A stretch of DNA of 64,000 bases from Sphingopyxis sp. (GTDB lineage: Bacteria > Pseudomonadota > Alphaproteobacteria > Sphingomonadales > Sphingomonadaceae), in contig NZ_JAOZVW010000031.1 of assembly GCF_025869345.1 (NCBI RefSeq), positions 1 to 64,000 of the forward strand, in the 5' to 3' direction. The stretch's first letter is position 1. Every line of letters starts with the position of its first letter. The notes under the pieces were generated by a model. It ran no database searches and was not told the DNA's origin. It worked only from the letters and a program-made list of their open reading frames with translations. The position numbers and the translations under genes were made by a program. Below, piece after piece: positions 1 through 9,444 of the stretch.

Positions 1-305
1 CGCAGGGCTGCTCTGGACCCCCGCCTTCGCGGGGGAACAGGGTTTTTCCATAATCCTACAGCTGAAAATCCCCACACTCTCTAGAACAGAATGATATCCG
101 TTGGAATCGTCATTGCGAGGACCCCGGACTTGATCCGGGGGACGCGGCAATCCAGAGTATGCGTAAACCGCTCTGGATTGCTTCCCCCGGCCTTCGCCGG
201 GGTCGCAATGACGTAGCGGGTCAATGTAACGCCATCAGACTCTAGGTGACGATAAAGCGGCGCTGCGGCGGCACCTGCCCTCTTTGCGCCTTTGCGTGAA
301 ATCAA
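1..305. other. Intergenic region at window edge, repeat-rich
   Basis: No convincing gene is visible in these 305 bases. They hold a short GC hairpin (18-35, 7-bp arms CCCCCGC/GCGGGGG), a long inverted repeat (110-213) and, at about 275-302, a degenerate copy of one arm of the element seen at 41610-41807 (CTCTTTGCGCCTTTGCGTGA-like). A short reading frame across 81-305 is made largely of repeat sequence and is rejected. The region lies downstream of the RND outer-membrane factor gene, so the repeats may also act in transcript end formation. Confidence 0.6.
110..213. repeat. Intergenic inverted-repeat element (REP/MITE-like)
   Basis: The outer arms read GTCATTGCGA and TCGCAATGAC; inner arms CAATCCAGAG and CTCTGGATTG flank a short loop containing TGCGTAAACCG. 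Between them sit CCCCGGACTTGATCCGGGG-type and CCCCGGCCTTCGCCGGGG-type GC palindromes. The whole unit can fold into one long hairpin. The loop 11-mer recurs in the loop of the otherwise different element at 63104-63193. Confidence 0.8.
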
Positions 306-1706
306 TCAGCGCGCCGCCGCGTCGCTCCCGGCGCCGCTGTCGCCGCCCAGCGCGCGGAACAGCGCGATTCGGGTCTGCACGAGCAGCAGGCCCGTGCCGA
401 TTTCGCTGCGCCGTGCCGCATAGAGGCTGCGCTGCGCGTCGAGGCTGGCGAGGAAGCTGTCGACGCCGCCCTTGTAGCGCGCGTCGGTGAGCATCGCGGT
501 GTCGGCCGCCGCCTCCGTGTTCGCCGCCGCGGCGCGGACGCGTTCCGATATCGTGCCCTGCACCGCGAGCGCGTCGGCGACGTCACGGAAGGCGGTCTGG
601 ATCGCGCCTTCATAGCTCGAAAGCGCGGCGTCGCGCTGCGCCTTGGTGACATCGACCCCGGCACGGCGGCCGCCGAAATCGAAGATCGTCGCCGTCGCGT
701 CGCCCCCGGCGGACCAATTGAACGATCCGCCGTCGAACAGGCTCGACAGCGCATCGCTCGCGAATCCGAGCAGGCCGGTCAGCGAAATCGCCGGGAACAG
801 CCGCGCGCGCGCGACGCCGATGTCGGCGTTGGCGGCGCGCAGGCGATATTCGGCCTCGATCACGTCGGGGCGGCGCAGCAATATCTGCGAACTGACTCCA
901 GCGGGAAGCGACACGACCCCCGGCGTCACGTCGGCAAGCCCCGCGGGTAGCAGCGCGCGGTCGAACTCGGCACCGACGAGCAGCCGGATCAGGTTTTCGT
1001 CCTGCGCGAGCGCGGTCTGCTGCTGCGCGATCGAATCCTCGGCGGTCGCGAGAATCTGCTCGGCCTGACGCAGGTCGGTGCGCGGGGCGACCCCGCCGTC
1101 GAGCCGCGCCTTGGTCAGCCGCACGCTTTCGCGCGCATTGGCGGCGGTATCCCCGGCGATCCTGAGCAGGTCGCGGTCGGCGCCATAGGTGGCCCAGATG
1201 CCGGCAAGGTCGGCGATCAGCGCGAGGCGGACGGTGCGCGACGCCGCTTCGGTCGCGAGCGCGCTGTTGCGGTCGGCCTCGGCGGCATTGGCGAGGCGGC
1301 CGAACAGGTCGAGCTCGAACGCGGTGACACCGCCGCGCAGCGAGAAATCGCCGCTGCCGTTTCCATTGCCGCCCGAATCGGAATAGCCCGCGCCCGCGCT
1401 GATGCCGAGCGCGGGAAACTGGCCCGCGCGGCTGACCCGCGCCTGCGCGCGGGCGGCGGCGACATTGGCATAGGCCGTGCGCAGATCGCGGTTATTCTCC
1501 AGCGCCCGGTCGACAAGGGTTTGCAGGCGCGGATCGGTGAAGATCGTCTTGTACGACAGGATCGGCAGCGCTTCCTCGCTCTGAAGAAGATAGGCGTCGC
1601 CCACCGGCCAGCTTTGCGGCACCGGCGGCGGGGGCAGCACCGTCTTCGGCGCGAGCGAGCAGCCCGCCAGCAGGATCGGAACCGCGATCAGGAGCCCGCC
1701 TTTCAT
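306..1706 (-). CDS. RND efflux outer-membrane factor (NodT/OprM family lipoprotein)
   Basis: This 466-residue protein is the outer-membrane channel of the tripartite RND pump encoded upstream. It begins with a lipoprotein signal whose lipobox is LAGC, with the lipidated Cys at residue 16, followed by a Pro-rich linker and two outer-membrane-efflux (OEP) repeats of long alpha-helices, the usual size for OprM/NodT proteins. The C-terminal part has the repeated pattern of coiled segments around a YKGGVDSFLASLDAQRSLY-like motif. The start was set at the ATG at 1706 because it gives the lipoprotein signal and overlaps the stop of the pump gene by 4 bases (ATGA); the much longer open frame upstream is a shadow of the pump gene. 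It is the last gene of the operon. Confidence 0.93.
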   Translation of the reverse strand: MKGGLLIAVPILLAGCSLAPKTVLPPPPVPQSWPVGDAYLLQSEEALPILSYKTIFTDPRLQTLVDRALENNRDLRTAYANVAAARAQARVSRAGQFPALGISAGAGYSDSGGNGNGSGDFSLRGGVTAFELDLFGRLANAAEADRNSALATEAASRTVRLALIADLAGIWATYGADRDLLRIAGDTAANARESVRLTKARLDGGVAPRTDLRQAEQILATAEDSIAQQQTALAQDENLIRLLVGAEFDRALLPAGLADVTPGVVSLPAGVSSQILLRRPDVIEAEYRLRAANADIGVARARLFPAISLTGLLGFASDALSSLFDGGSFNWSAGGDATATIFDFGGRRAGVDVTKAQRDAALSSYEGAIQTAFRDVADALAVQGTISERVRAAAANTEAAADTAMLTDARYKGGVDSFLASLDAQRSLYAARRSEIGTGLLLVQTRIALFRALGGDSGAGSDAAAR

Positions 1707-4700
1707 GCCGTCACCTCCGCGCCGCCGCCCTTCTTGCCGAAGCGCTGGCGCACCGCCGCGAGCCCGTCGCGCACGCCGCGACGGACGAGCACGAAGAAGA
1801 GCGGGATGAAGAAGATCGCGAGCAGCGCCGCGGTCAGCATCCCGCCGATCACCGCGGTGCCGATCGCGACGCGGCTGTTCGCGCCCGCGCCGGTCGCGAT
1901 CGCGAGCGGCATCACGCCGAAGATGAAGGCGAAGCTGGTCATCAGGATCGGGCGCAGGCGGATGCGCGCCGCCTCGATCGCCGCCTCGATCACGCGCTTG
2001 CCCTTTCGTTCCTCCTGCTCGGCGAACTCGATCATCAGGATCGCGTTCTTCGCCGCGAGCCCCATCGTCGTCAGCAGGCCGATCTGGAGATAGACGTCGT
2101 TCTCCAGCCCGCGCAGCGTCACCGCGAACACCGACCCGACGAGGCCGAGCGGGACGATCAGGATGACCGCGAGCGGGATCGACCAGCTTTCGTAGAGCGC
2201 GGCGAGGCAGAGGAAGACGACGAGCAGCGACAGGCCATAGAGCAAGGGCGCCTGCCCCGACGCCTGGCGCTCCTGATAGGAGGAGCCCGCCCAGGCGACG
2301 CTGGTGCCCGGGATTTGCGCGGCCATCCGCTCCATCTCGTCCATCGCTTCGCCCGAACTGGTGCCCGCGGCGGGCTGGCCCGAGATTTCGAAGGCGGGAA
2401 CGCCCTGGAAGCGCGAGGTGCTGGCGGGCGTCGTCGACCAGCCGATGGCGGCAAAGGCGGAGAAGGGCGACATCTGTCCGTCCGCCGAGCGGACATACCA
2501 TTGGCCGAGATCTTCGGGCTTGGCGCGATAGGGCGCATCGCCCTGGACATAGACGCGCTTGACGCGGCCCTTGTCGATGAAGTCGTTGACGTAGCGCCCG
2601 CCCCATGCGGTCGCGAGCGTGCTGTTCACGTCGCTGTTGTTGAGACCGTAAGCGGTGAGCCGCTGCGTATCGATATCGACCTTCAGCGTCGCGACGTCGG
2701 GAAGGTCGGACAGGCGGACCGAAGTCAGTTTCGGATTGGCGTTCGCCATGTCGAGCAGCCGGTCGCGCGCCGCGGCGAATTCCGCGCGGCTCATCCCGCT
2801 GCGGTTCTGGAACTCCATCGTGAAGCCCGAAGTGTCGCCGAGGCCGCGCACCGCGCCGGGGACGAGCGCAAAGACCTGCGCATCGCGAAGGCCCGACAGC
2901 GCCTTGCGCGCGCGGTCGGCGATCGCGTCGGCGCTATTCTCCTTGCCCGGCCGCAGATCCCAGTCGACGAGGTTGACGAAGCCCTGCCCGGTGTTCTGGC
3001 CCGACGCACCGCCCCCGCCGCCGCCGGCGATCAGGAAGGTCGCGCCGACATTGGCTTTTTCCTTCGTCAGCAGATATTTCTCGACCTGATCGCGCACCGC
3101 AAGCGTGCGTTCCTGCGTCGCGCCCGCGGGCAGGCGGAACTGGACCGAAACGCGCCCCTGATCCTCGTTCGGCAGGAAGCCGCCGGGAAGCCGCACGAAC
3201 ATCACCGCGAGCAGCGCGACGATGAGGACGTAGATGCCAAGGAAGCGCCACTTGCGATCGACGACCTTGGTCACGCTGCCGACATAGCGCTTCACCGAAC
3301 GGTCGAAGCGCGTGTTGAAGCCGTCCTGCGCGCGCTTCAGCACGGCGTGGAAACGCGGGAAGCGATGCGGACGATCGCTTTCGGCGCCGTGCGCCACGCG
3401 CGGTTTCAGCAAGGTCGAGGTCAGGGCCGGGCTGAGGATCAGCGCGACGAGTACCGACAGCCCCATCGCCGAGACGATGGTGACCGAGAATTGGCGATAA
3501 ATGACCCCGGTCGATCCGCCGAAAAAGGCCATCGGCAGGAACACCGCCGACAGCACCAGCGCGATCGCGATCAGCGCGACCTGCAATTCCTTCATCGATT
3601 CGATCGTCGCCTCGCGCGCCGACATGCCCGGATTTTCTTCCATCAATCGCTCGACATTCTCGACGACGACGATCGCATCGTCGACGAGCAGGCCGATCGC
3701 CAGCGTCAGCCCGAACAGGGTCAGCGTGTTGATCGTGAAGCCCGCGATGTAGAAGATGCCGAAGGTTCCGAGCAGGACGACCGGCACCGCGATTGCGGGG
3801 ACCAGCACCGCGCGCCAGCTTTGCAGGAAGACGAACATCACGAGGACGACGAGCAGGATCGCCTCGAGCAGCGATTTCCGCACCTCGCTGACCGACAATT
3901 TGATGAAGGCGGTCGCGTCGTTGGCATAGCTGTAGGCAAGGCCGTCGGGGAAATCGGCGGCAAGCTCTTCCATCCGCGCCTTGACGCGATCGGCGGTTTC
4001 GAGCGCGTCGGCCCCCGGCGACAGCGAGATCGACATGCCCGCGCCGGGGTGGCCGTTGACGCGGCTGACGGTCGTATAGCTTTCGGCGCCGATTTCGACC
4101 CGCGCGACATCCCTGAGCCGCACCGCCGACCCGTCGGGAAGCGTCTTGAGGACGATATTCTCGAACTGTTCGGGGGTCTGGAGGCGCGACTGGGCGGTAA
4201 CGGTCGCGTTGAGCATCTGGCCCTTCGGCGCCGGCAGGCCGCCGACATCGCCCGCCGCGATCTCGCTGTTCTGCGCGCTGATCGCCGAAACGACGTCGCC
4301 GGGCATCAGCGAGACGGCGGCGAGCCGCTGCGGATTGAGCCAGATGCGCATCGCGTGCGGCGCGCCATAGACGTTGACGTCGCCGACTCCCTCGACGCGC
4401 GACAGCGGGTCCTGGATGTTCGACGCCATATAGTCGGACACGTCCTGGTTCGACCGCGTGTCGGTTTCGTCATAGACGCCGACGAGCAATAGCGAATCGG
4501 CGTTCGACTTGGTGACGCGCACCCCCTGCTGCTGCACCTGCTGCGGCAGGCGCGAGATCGCCGAGGCGATCTTGTTCTGCACCTGCACCTGCGCGATGTC
4601 GGGGTCGGTCCCCTTGGAGAAGATCGCCGAAATGCTGGCCTGCCCGCGCGAACTCGATTGCGAGCTGAAATAGAGGAGGCCGTCGATTCCGGTGAGCTGC

Positions 4701-4900
4701 TGTTCGAGCACCTGCGTGACGCTGTTCTCTATCGTCTCGGCCGACGCGCCCGGATAGCTCGCACGGATATTGACCTGCGTGGGGGCGATGTCGGGATATT
4801 GCTCGAGCGGCAGCGAGAAGAGCGCGCCCAGCCCGCCCAGCATGACGACGATCGCCAGCACCCAGGCGAAGATCGGCCGATCGATGAAGATACGCGACAT
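1703..4900 (-). CDS. RND multidrug efflux inner-membrane pump (HAE1/AcrB family)
   Basis: This 1065-residue proton-driven transporter would export hydrophobic or amphiphilic compounds from the inner membrane and periplasm into the outer-membrane channel. Length and order (first transmembrane helix, large periplasmic loop, helices 2-6, helix 7, second loop, helices 8-12) match AcrB/MexB. The N-terminus SRIFIDRPIFAWVLAIVVML is typical. The proton-relay residues are visible as the adjacent Asp pair in GLLVDDAIVVVENVE (about residue 405) and the Lys in GLAAKNAILMIEFAEQ near the C-terminus. It overlaps the outer-membrane factor gene and follows the fusion-protein gene by 6 bases, so the three are clearly one operon. 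Substrates cannot be told from sequence. Confidence 0.96.
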   Translation of the reverse strand: MSRIFIDRPIFAWVLAIVVMLGGLGALFSLPLEQYPDIAPTQVNIRASYPGASAETIENSVTQVLEQQLTGIDGLLYFSSQSSSRGQASISAIFSKGTDPDIAQVQVQNKIASAISRLPQQVQQQGVRVTKSNADSLLLVGVYDETDTRSNQDVSDYMASNIQDPLSRVEGVGDVNVYGAPHAMRIWLNPQRLAAVSLMPGDVVSAISAQNSEIAAGDVGGLPAPKGQMLNATVTAQSRLQTPEQFENIVLKTLPDGSAVRLRDVARVEIGAESYTTVSRVNGHPGAGMSISLSPGADALETADRVKARMEELAADFPDGLAYSYANDATAFIKLSVSEVRKSLLEAILLVVLVMFVFLQSWRAVLVPAIAVPVVLLGTFGIFYIAGFTINTLTLFGLTLAIGLLVDDAIVVVENVERLMEENPGMSAREATIESMKELQVALIAIALVLSAVFLPMAFFGGSTGVIYRQFSVTIVSAMGLSVLVALILSPALTSTLLKPRVAHGAESDRPHRFPRFHAVLKRAQDGFNTRFDRSVKRYVGSVTKVVDRKWRFLGIYVLIVALLAVMFVRLPGGFLPNEDQGRVSVQFRLPAGATQERTLAVRDQVEKYLLTKEKANVGATFLIAGGGGGGASGQNTGQGFVNLVDWDLRPGKENSADAIADRARKALSGLRDAQVFALVPGAVRGLGDTSGFTMEFQNRSGMSRAEFAAARDRLLDMANANPKLTSVRLSDLPDVATLKVDIDTQRLTAYGLNNSDVNSTLATAWGGRYVNDFIDKGRVKRVYVQGDAPYRAKPEDLGQWYVRSADGQMSPFSAFAAIGWSTTPASTSRFQGVPAFEISGQPAAGTSSGEAMDEMERMAAQIPGTSVAWAGSSYQERQASGQAPLLYGLSLLVVFLCLAALYESWSIPLAVILIVPLGLVGSVFAVTLRGLENDVYLQIGLLTTMGLAAKNAILMIEFAEQEERKGKRVIEAAIEAARIRLRPILMTSFAFIFGVMPLAIATGAGANSRVAIGTAVIGGMLTAALLAIFFIPLFFVLVRRGVRDGLAAVRQRFGKKGGGAEVTA

Positions 4901-4906
4901 GAGGGG

Positions 4907-6085
4907 CTATCGTCCTTTCGTCGCCGCACCCTTGTCCGCGGGCGCCCCGATCCGCTGCGGACTGCCGGCCGGAACCGGCTTGATCGGCGCCCCCTGCCGC
5001 AGGTTGCCGACCCCCTGGCTGATGACCTTGTCGCCGGGCTTCAACCCGCCGGTGACGACCCAGTTCGTCCCCACCGTGCGCTCGGCGACGATCTTGCGCC
5101 GCGCCGCCTTATTGTCCTTGCCGACCAGATAGACGAAGGCCGACCCGTCGAAATCGCGCTGCACCGCGGTCTGCGGTACGAGCATCGCAGCCGGATTGAT
5201 CGCCTGGTCGAACAGCGCGGTCACGAACATGCCGGGAAGCAGCAGCCCCCCAGGGTTCGGGAAGCGCGCGCGCAGCGTCACGGTGCCGGTCTCCTCGCTC
5301 ACCGTCACTTCGGAAAATTGCACCGTGCCGGGAAGGGCATAGTCGCTGCCGTCCTCCAGCTTCAGCCGCACCGAGGTGCCGCCCGGCGTCACCCCGCCGC
5401 TCGCGAGCGCCTGGCGCAGCCGGGTGAGGTCGGCGCTCGACTGCTGCATGTCGACATAGATGGGGTCGGTCTGCTGGATCACCGCGAGCGGGGCCGCCTG
5501 ACTCGCGCTGACCAGCCCGCCCGGCGTCACCAGGCTGCGGCCGATGCGCCCGCTGATCGGCGCCGACAGGCTGGTGTAGCGCAGGTTGATGCGCGCGGTT
5601 TCGAGCGCGGCGGCATTTTGCGCCACCGCGGCGCGCGCGCTGCGCGCCTGCGCCAGCGCATCGGTATAATCCTGTTCGGCGACCGCCTGAATTTTCGCGA
5701 GCGGGGCGAAGCGCTTCGCTTTCTCCTCGGCCGCCTGCGCGCTGGCGCGGGCGCTGGCGAGGTTCGCTTCGGCCTGATCGACCGCCGCCTGATAAAGGCT
5801 CGCATCGATCTGATAGAGCGGCTGACCGGCACGGACGAAGCCGCCCTCGGTGAACAGGCGGCGGCGGATGACGCCGTTCACCTGCGGCCGCACCTCGCTC
5901 GTCTCGAAGGCGACGGTGCGTCCGCCGAGCGACGTGGTGACCGGCACCGGCTCCTGCCGGACGACGACATAGCCGACCTCGGCGGTGCGATTGCCGCCCT
6001 TCGCATCCTTGTCCGAACAGGCGCCGAGCGAAAGCGTCGCGATGCACAGAGCCCCGATCAGGAGCAGCGGCCTTGTCTTCGTCAT
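4907..6085 (-). CDS. RND efflux membrane fusion protein (AcrA/MexA family lipoprotein)
   Basis: This 392-residue periplasmic adaptor links the RND pump to its outer-membrane channel. It starts with a lipoprotein signal (lipobox LGAC, Cys23). The order is a biotinyl-lipoyl-like half motif (EVRPQVNGVIRRRLFTEGGFVRAGQPLYQID), a long alpha-helical hairpin of heptads, the second half motif (LSAPISGRIGRS), a beta-barrel and a membrane-proximal domain, the standard HlyD/AcrA plan. The C-terminus has a Lys/Pro-rich tail. It is the first gene of the operon; the 166 bases upstream hold a direct repeat that could be the operator. No repressor gene is adjacent. Confidence 0.95.
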   Translation of the reverse strand: MTKTRPLLLIGALCIATLSLGACSDKDAKGGNRTAEVGYVVVRQEPVPVTTSLGGRTVAFETSEVRPQVNGVIRRRLFTEGGFVRAGQPLYQIDASLYQAAVDQAEANLASARASAQAAEEKAKRFAPLAKIQAVAEQDYTDALAQARSARAAVAQNAAALETARINLRYTSLSAPISGRIGRSLVTPGGLVSASQAAPLAVIQQTDPIYVDMQQSSADLTRLRQALASGGVTPGGTSVRLKLEDGSDYALPGTVQFSEVTVSEETGTVTLRARFPNPGGLLLPGMFVTALFDQAINPAAMLVPQTAVQRDFDGSAFVYLVGKDNKAARRKIVAERTVGTNWVVTGGLKPGDKVISQGVGNLRQGAPIKPVPAGSPQRIGAPADKGAATKGR

Positions 6086-6175
6086 CAGAATTCCGGTCTC
6101 GATTGGTGCCGGGCGGCTGGGGAGTCGGCGCTATTCAGCCGAACGGCAGGGGCCATGCAAGCGGTTTCGGGGCTT

Positions 6176-6193
6176 TGCGACAAAGTGCGACAA
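6176..6193. promoter_or_regulatory. Direct repeat upstream of RND operon, possible operator
   Basis: Two perfect TGCGACAA octamers start exactly 10 bases apart (6176-6183 and 6186-6193), one helical turn, about 90 bases upstream of the fusion-protein start codon. Read on the minus strand they give TTGTCG hexamers resembling -35 boxes. The spacing suggests a regulator site, but no known family motif is recognised and chance cannot be excluded. Confidence 0.3.
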
Positions 6194-6251
6194 TTTGGTT
6201 GCGCGCGATACCATCGCCGCGGCGATCGCGGTCCGGCGCCGATCCCGCGTC

Positions 6252-6920
6252 CTAAACGACGATCAGCGAAAAGACGATGAAGGCAATCAGCGCCTCGATC
6301 ATCGCGCGCGAGGCATGCAGCGCTGCGCGCCAGCGGCTGACGCGCAAATGCTGCGCGAACCACAAAATCTGCAAGCTGCCGAACCAGAGCAGCGCGAAGG
6401 CGAGGAGCGCCAGCCCCGCGATTCCCGCCCCGAGCGGGTGCAACTGCAACAATATCCCGCTGCCCGAAACCATCAGCGCAAAGGGCGCGGCGACATAGCA
6501 TTGGCTGTAGAAGGGCGCTTTCAGCGGTGCCCGGTCGAGCTTCACATGGCGCGCCTGCACCAGCCGCGCCGCCATGACGAGGGGAAACAGACTGAAAAAG
6601 GCGGCGCGCATCAGCACATAGGTCGAATCGTCGTTGACCAGCCCGCCGATGCCGGTCTTGTCGAGCACGACCGCGCTCTCGCCGACCGTCGACAGTTCGA
6701 CCGCGTGGCTGATGACGAGCGTCAGCAGCAGGAACAGCGGCGGCGACAGCGTGTCGGTATATTGCCGCTCGGCCGGATCGTCCTGCTCGGCGTCCGAATA
6801 ATCCATCATCTGCAAAGGCCGCGTCAGCGCGCGCCACAGCGTGACCGGATAGAAGATCAGCCATGACATCACTTCATAGAGAAGCTCGTCGAGCGATTTC
6901 AGGAGGTTGAAGAAGTTCAT
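6252..6920 (-). CDS. Integral membrane protein, permease-like, function unknown
   Basis: The 222-residue product has an amphipathic N-terminus (MNFFNLLKSLDELLYEVMSWLIFYPVTLWRAL), an acidic stretch (DYSDAEQDDPAERQY), then about four hydrophobic segments with few charged residues, ending FIVFSLIVV. I do not recognise a catalytic motif; sphingomonad annotations often call such proteins permeases. The ATG at 6920 was preferred to an upstream start at 6980 because the longer form would add an Arg-rich leader that overlaps the end of dxs. It lies 25 bases downstream of dxs on the same strand and may be co-transcribed with it. Confidence 0.7.
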   Translation of the reverse strand: MNFFNLLKSLDELLYEVMSWLIFYPVTLWRALTRPLQMMDYSDAEQDDPAERQYTDTLSPPLFLLLTLVISHAVELSTVGESAVVLDKTGIGGLVNDDSTYVLMRAAFFSLFPLVMAARLVQARHVKLDRAPLKAPFYSQCYVAAPFALMVSGSGILLQLHPLGAGIAGLALLAFALLWFGSLQILWFAQHLRVSRWRAALHASRAMIEALIAFIVFSLIVV

Positions 6921-6945
6921 GGCGCGTGCCGCCTTCGACCCGCGC

Positions 6946-8874
6946 TCACGCCCGTGCGCCCGCCTCCTCGACCCCGGCACTGTTATGGCGCAAGGCTTTC
7001 AGCACCGTGTCGACGATCTGCGGCGCGTTGAGCCCCGCTTCGTCATATTGCGCCTCGGGCTTGTCCTGATCCTGAAAGACGTCGGGCAGCCGCATCGTGC
7101 GCAGTTTCAGCCCGGCGTCGATCAGCCCCTCGTCGCTCGCCAGCGTCAGCACATGCGCGCCGAGCCCGCCGATGCTGCCTTCCTCGATCGTCACGCAGAC
7201 CTCATGGGCGGCCAGCGTCCTGCGGATCAGCTCCTCGTCGAGCGGCTTGGCGAAGCGCAGGTCGATCACGCTCGTCGACAGGCCGCGCGCTTCCAGCGTG
7301 TCGGCCGCCTTCAGCGCTTCGGCGAGCCGGGTGCCGAGCGACAGGATCGCGACCGTCTTGCCAGCCCGCACGACGCGGCCCTTACCGATTTCCAGTTTCT
7401 GCGGAACCTCGGGCAGCGCCACGCCGGTGCCGCTTCCGCGCGGGTAGCGGAAAGCGATCGGCCCCGCGTCATGTTCGGCGGCGGTATAGGTCATGTGGAC
7501 GAGCTCGGCCTCGTCGGCCGCCGCCATCACCACCATATTGGGCAAGGTCGCGAGATAGGTGATGTCGAACGAACCCGCGTGGGTCGATCCGTCGGCGCCG
7601 ACCAGCCCCGCGCGGTCGATCGCGAAGCGCACCGGCAGATTCTGGATCGCCACGTCGTGCACCACCTGATCATAGGCGCGCTGGAGGAAGGTCGAATAGA
7701 TTGCCGCGAACGGCCGCATTCCCTGCGCGGCGAGCCCGGCGGCGAAGGTCACCGCATGTTGCTCGGCGATGCCGACGTCGAAGCTGCGGCCCGGATGCGC
7801 CTTCGCGAATTTATCGACCCCGGTCCCTGACGGCATCGCCGCGGTGATCGCGACGATCCGCTTGTCGGTCTCGGCGAGCTTCGCCAGCGTCTCGCCGAAC
7901 ACATTCTGATAGGCGGGCGGTCCCGGCGGCGCTTTTGCCTGCACGCCGGTGATGACGTCGAATTTCTGCACGCCATGATATTTGTCGGCCGCGGCTTCGG
8001 CGGGGGCATAGCCCTTGCCCTTCTGCGTCACCGCATGGATCAGCACCGGGCCATGGTCGCTGTCGCGGACATTTTCGAGCACCGGGATCAGATGGTCGAG
8101 ATTATGCCCGTCGATCGGCCCGACATAGTAAAAGCCCAGTTCCTCGAACAAGGTGCCGCCCATCGCCATGCCGCGCGCGAATTCGTCGGTCTTCTTCGCC
8201 GCCTTGTGGAGCGGCTGCGGCAGCTTGCGCGCAAAGCGCCGCGCGATCTCGCGCAGCTCGACGAACGGCCGCGACGACACGAGCTTGGCGAGATAGGCCG
8301 AAAGCCCACCGACCGGCGGCGCGATCGACATGTCGTTGTCGTTCAAAATGACGATCAGCCGGTTGCCCGCGGCGGCGGCATTGTTCATCGCCTCATAGGC
8401 CATGCCCGCCGACATCGATCCGTCGCCGATCACCGCGATCGCGCGGCCGGGTTCTTGCCTAAGCTTGTTGGCGATCGCGAAACCGAGCGCGGCGCTGATC
8501 GAGGTCGACGAATGCGCGGCCCCGAACGGGTCATATTCGCTCTCGCTGCGCTTGGTGAAGCCGCTTAGTCCGCCGCCGGTGCGCAGCGTGCGGATACGGT
8601 CGCGGCGGCCGGTGACGATCTTGTGCGGATAGCATTGATGCCCGACGTCCCAGACGATCTTGTCGCGCGGCGTGTCGAACACATAGTGGAGCGCGACCGT
8701 CAGCTCGACGACGCCGAGTCCCGAACCCAGATGCCCGCCGGTGGTGCCGACGGCCGAAATCATCTCGGCGCGCAGCTCGTCGGCGAACTGGCGAAGATCT
8801 TCGGGCTTCAGCTTGCGGAGGTCGGCGGGGACATCCACCGTGTCGAGCAGCGGCGTATGCGGACGATCGGTCAT
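6946..8874 (-). CDS. dxs: 1-deoxy-D-xylulose-5-phosphate synthase
   Basis: This cytoplasmic, thiamine-diphosphate-dependent enzyme condenses pyruvate and glyceraldehyde 3-phosphate to DXP, the first step of the MEP isoprenoid pathway and a precursor for thiamine and pyridoxal phosphate. The 642 residues carry the hallmarks: [22 protein letters not shown] near the N-terminus, the ThDP motif [31 protein letters not shown], the transketolase pyrimidine domain around [15 protein letters not shown], and [18 protein letters not shown]. The ATG at 8874 ([14 protein letters not shown]) fits the family; an in-frame TTG at 8913 would add 13 residues and abut a repeat, so it is less likely. No clear Shine-Dalgarno precedes the chosen start. 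Confidence 0.97.
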   Translation of the reverse strand: MTDRPHTPLLDTVDVPADLRKLKPEDLRQFADELRAEMISAVGTTGGHLGSGLGVVELTVALHYVFDTPRDKIVWDVGHQCYPHKIVTGRRDRIRTLRTGGGLSGFTKRSESEYDPFGAAHSSTSISAALGFAIANKLRQEPGRAIAVIGDGSMSAGMAYEAMNNAAAAGNRLIVILNDNDMSIAPPVGGLSAYLAKLVSSRPFVELREIARRFARKLPQPLHKAAKKTDEFARGMAMGGTLFEELGFYYVGPIDGHNLDHLIPVLENVRDSDHGPVLIHAVTQKGKGYAPAEAAADKYHGVQKFDVITGVQAKAPPGPPAYQNVFGETLAKLAETDKRIVAITAAMPSGTGVDKFAKAHPGRSFDVGIAEQHAVTFAAGLAAQGMRPFAAIYSTFLQRAYDQVVHDVAIQNLPVRFAIDRAGLVGADGSTHAGSFDITYLATLPNMVVMAAADEAELVHMTYTAAEHDAGPIAFRYPRGSGTGVALPEVPQKLEIGKGRVVRAGKTVAILSLGTRLAEALKAADTLEARGLSTSVIDLRFAKPLDEELIRRTLAAHEVCVTIEEGSIGGLGAHVLTLASDEGLIDAGLKLRTMRLPDVFQDQDKPEAQYDEAGLNAPQIVDTVLKALRHNSAGVEEAGARA

Positions 8875-8917
8875 CGCGGCGTCATACTGGTAACCGCAGA
8901 TACTGTCGAACAAAAAG

Positions 8918-9063
8918 CCTCCCCTCCCTGCAAGGGAGGGGTGCGAAGACTTGGCAGCTTGCTGCCTAGTCGCAGCGGGGTGGGTAAGCGGCCCGAAGGA
9001 ACGTCCGAAGGAAAGAACGCCTGCGGCGACCCACCCCCGGCCCCTCCCTTGCAGGGAGGGGAG
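8918..9063. repeat. Intergenic inverted repeat (CCCCTCCCTGCAAGGGAGGGG type)
   Basis: Two self-complementary blocks of the type CCCTCCCTTGCAGGGAGGGG stand at both ends (about 8918-8942 and 9040-9063) around a central stretch with CCCACCCC/GGGGTGGG complementarity, so the region can form one long stem or two short hairpins. It separates dxs from the small membrane protein gene. Similar elements lie at 17424-17546, 26894-26990 and 34602-34697. Confidence 0.8.
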
Positions 9064-9288
9064 CTATTCCTCTTCCTCGCGCCCTTTCATTGCATCGATC
9101 TGCGCATAGAGCCCGCGCACCATCAGGTCGGTGAACACCAGCATCGCCCCGACCATCGCGAGCAGCAGCACGACGGCGATCACCGGAAACGGCCCGATCG
9201 TCGCGATCGCCTCGCGCCGCGTCGCCGCCGCGATCAGCGCCGCGCCCGCGAGCAGCACATAGCCGATGAACCGTCCCGCGCGGCTCAT
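9064..9288 (-). CDS. Small integral membrane protein, unknown function
   Basis: The 74-residue product has two hydrophobic segments (GRFIGYVLLAGAALIAAA and FPVIAVVLLLAMVGAMLVFTDLMV) joined by a short basic loop, and a charged tail ending KGREEEE. The ATG at 9288 was chosen because both helices then fit and the upstream extension in the same frame is a shadow of the divergent MipA-like gene. I cannot assign a function. It is transcribed toward the repeat that precedes dxs. Confidence 0.65.
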   Translation of the reverse strand: MSRAGRFIGYVLLAGAALIAAATRREAIATIGPFPVIAVVLLLAMVGAMLVFTDLMVRGLYAQIDAMKGREEEE

Positions 9289-9444
9289 CGGGAACCGATG
9301 CCCGCTCGCGCGGATAGAAAGAGGGGAAGGACGGAGCGATGCACGAAAGCCACGATGAAGCGAAAAGCCTTCCCCGGCAAGACGAAGTCTTTGCATTGTC
9401 GGGGCAATCCCATACACCCGCTCCCAGAGGGGCAAGAACATAGG

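Noticed and set aside
2315-4492. 725-codon open frame on the plus strand
   Set aside because: It is antisense to the RND pump gene, whose protein is clearly conserved; the frame is Arg/Asp-rich, as expected for the antisense of GC-rich coding DNA.
8875-8913. N-terminal extension of dxs from a TTG codon
   Set aside because: It would add 13 residues not expected for Dxs and abuts a repeat element; the ATG at 8874 fits the family N-terminus.
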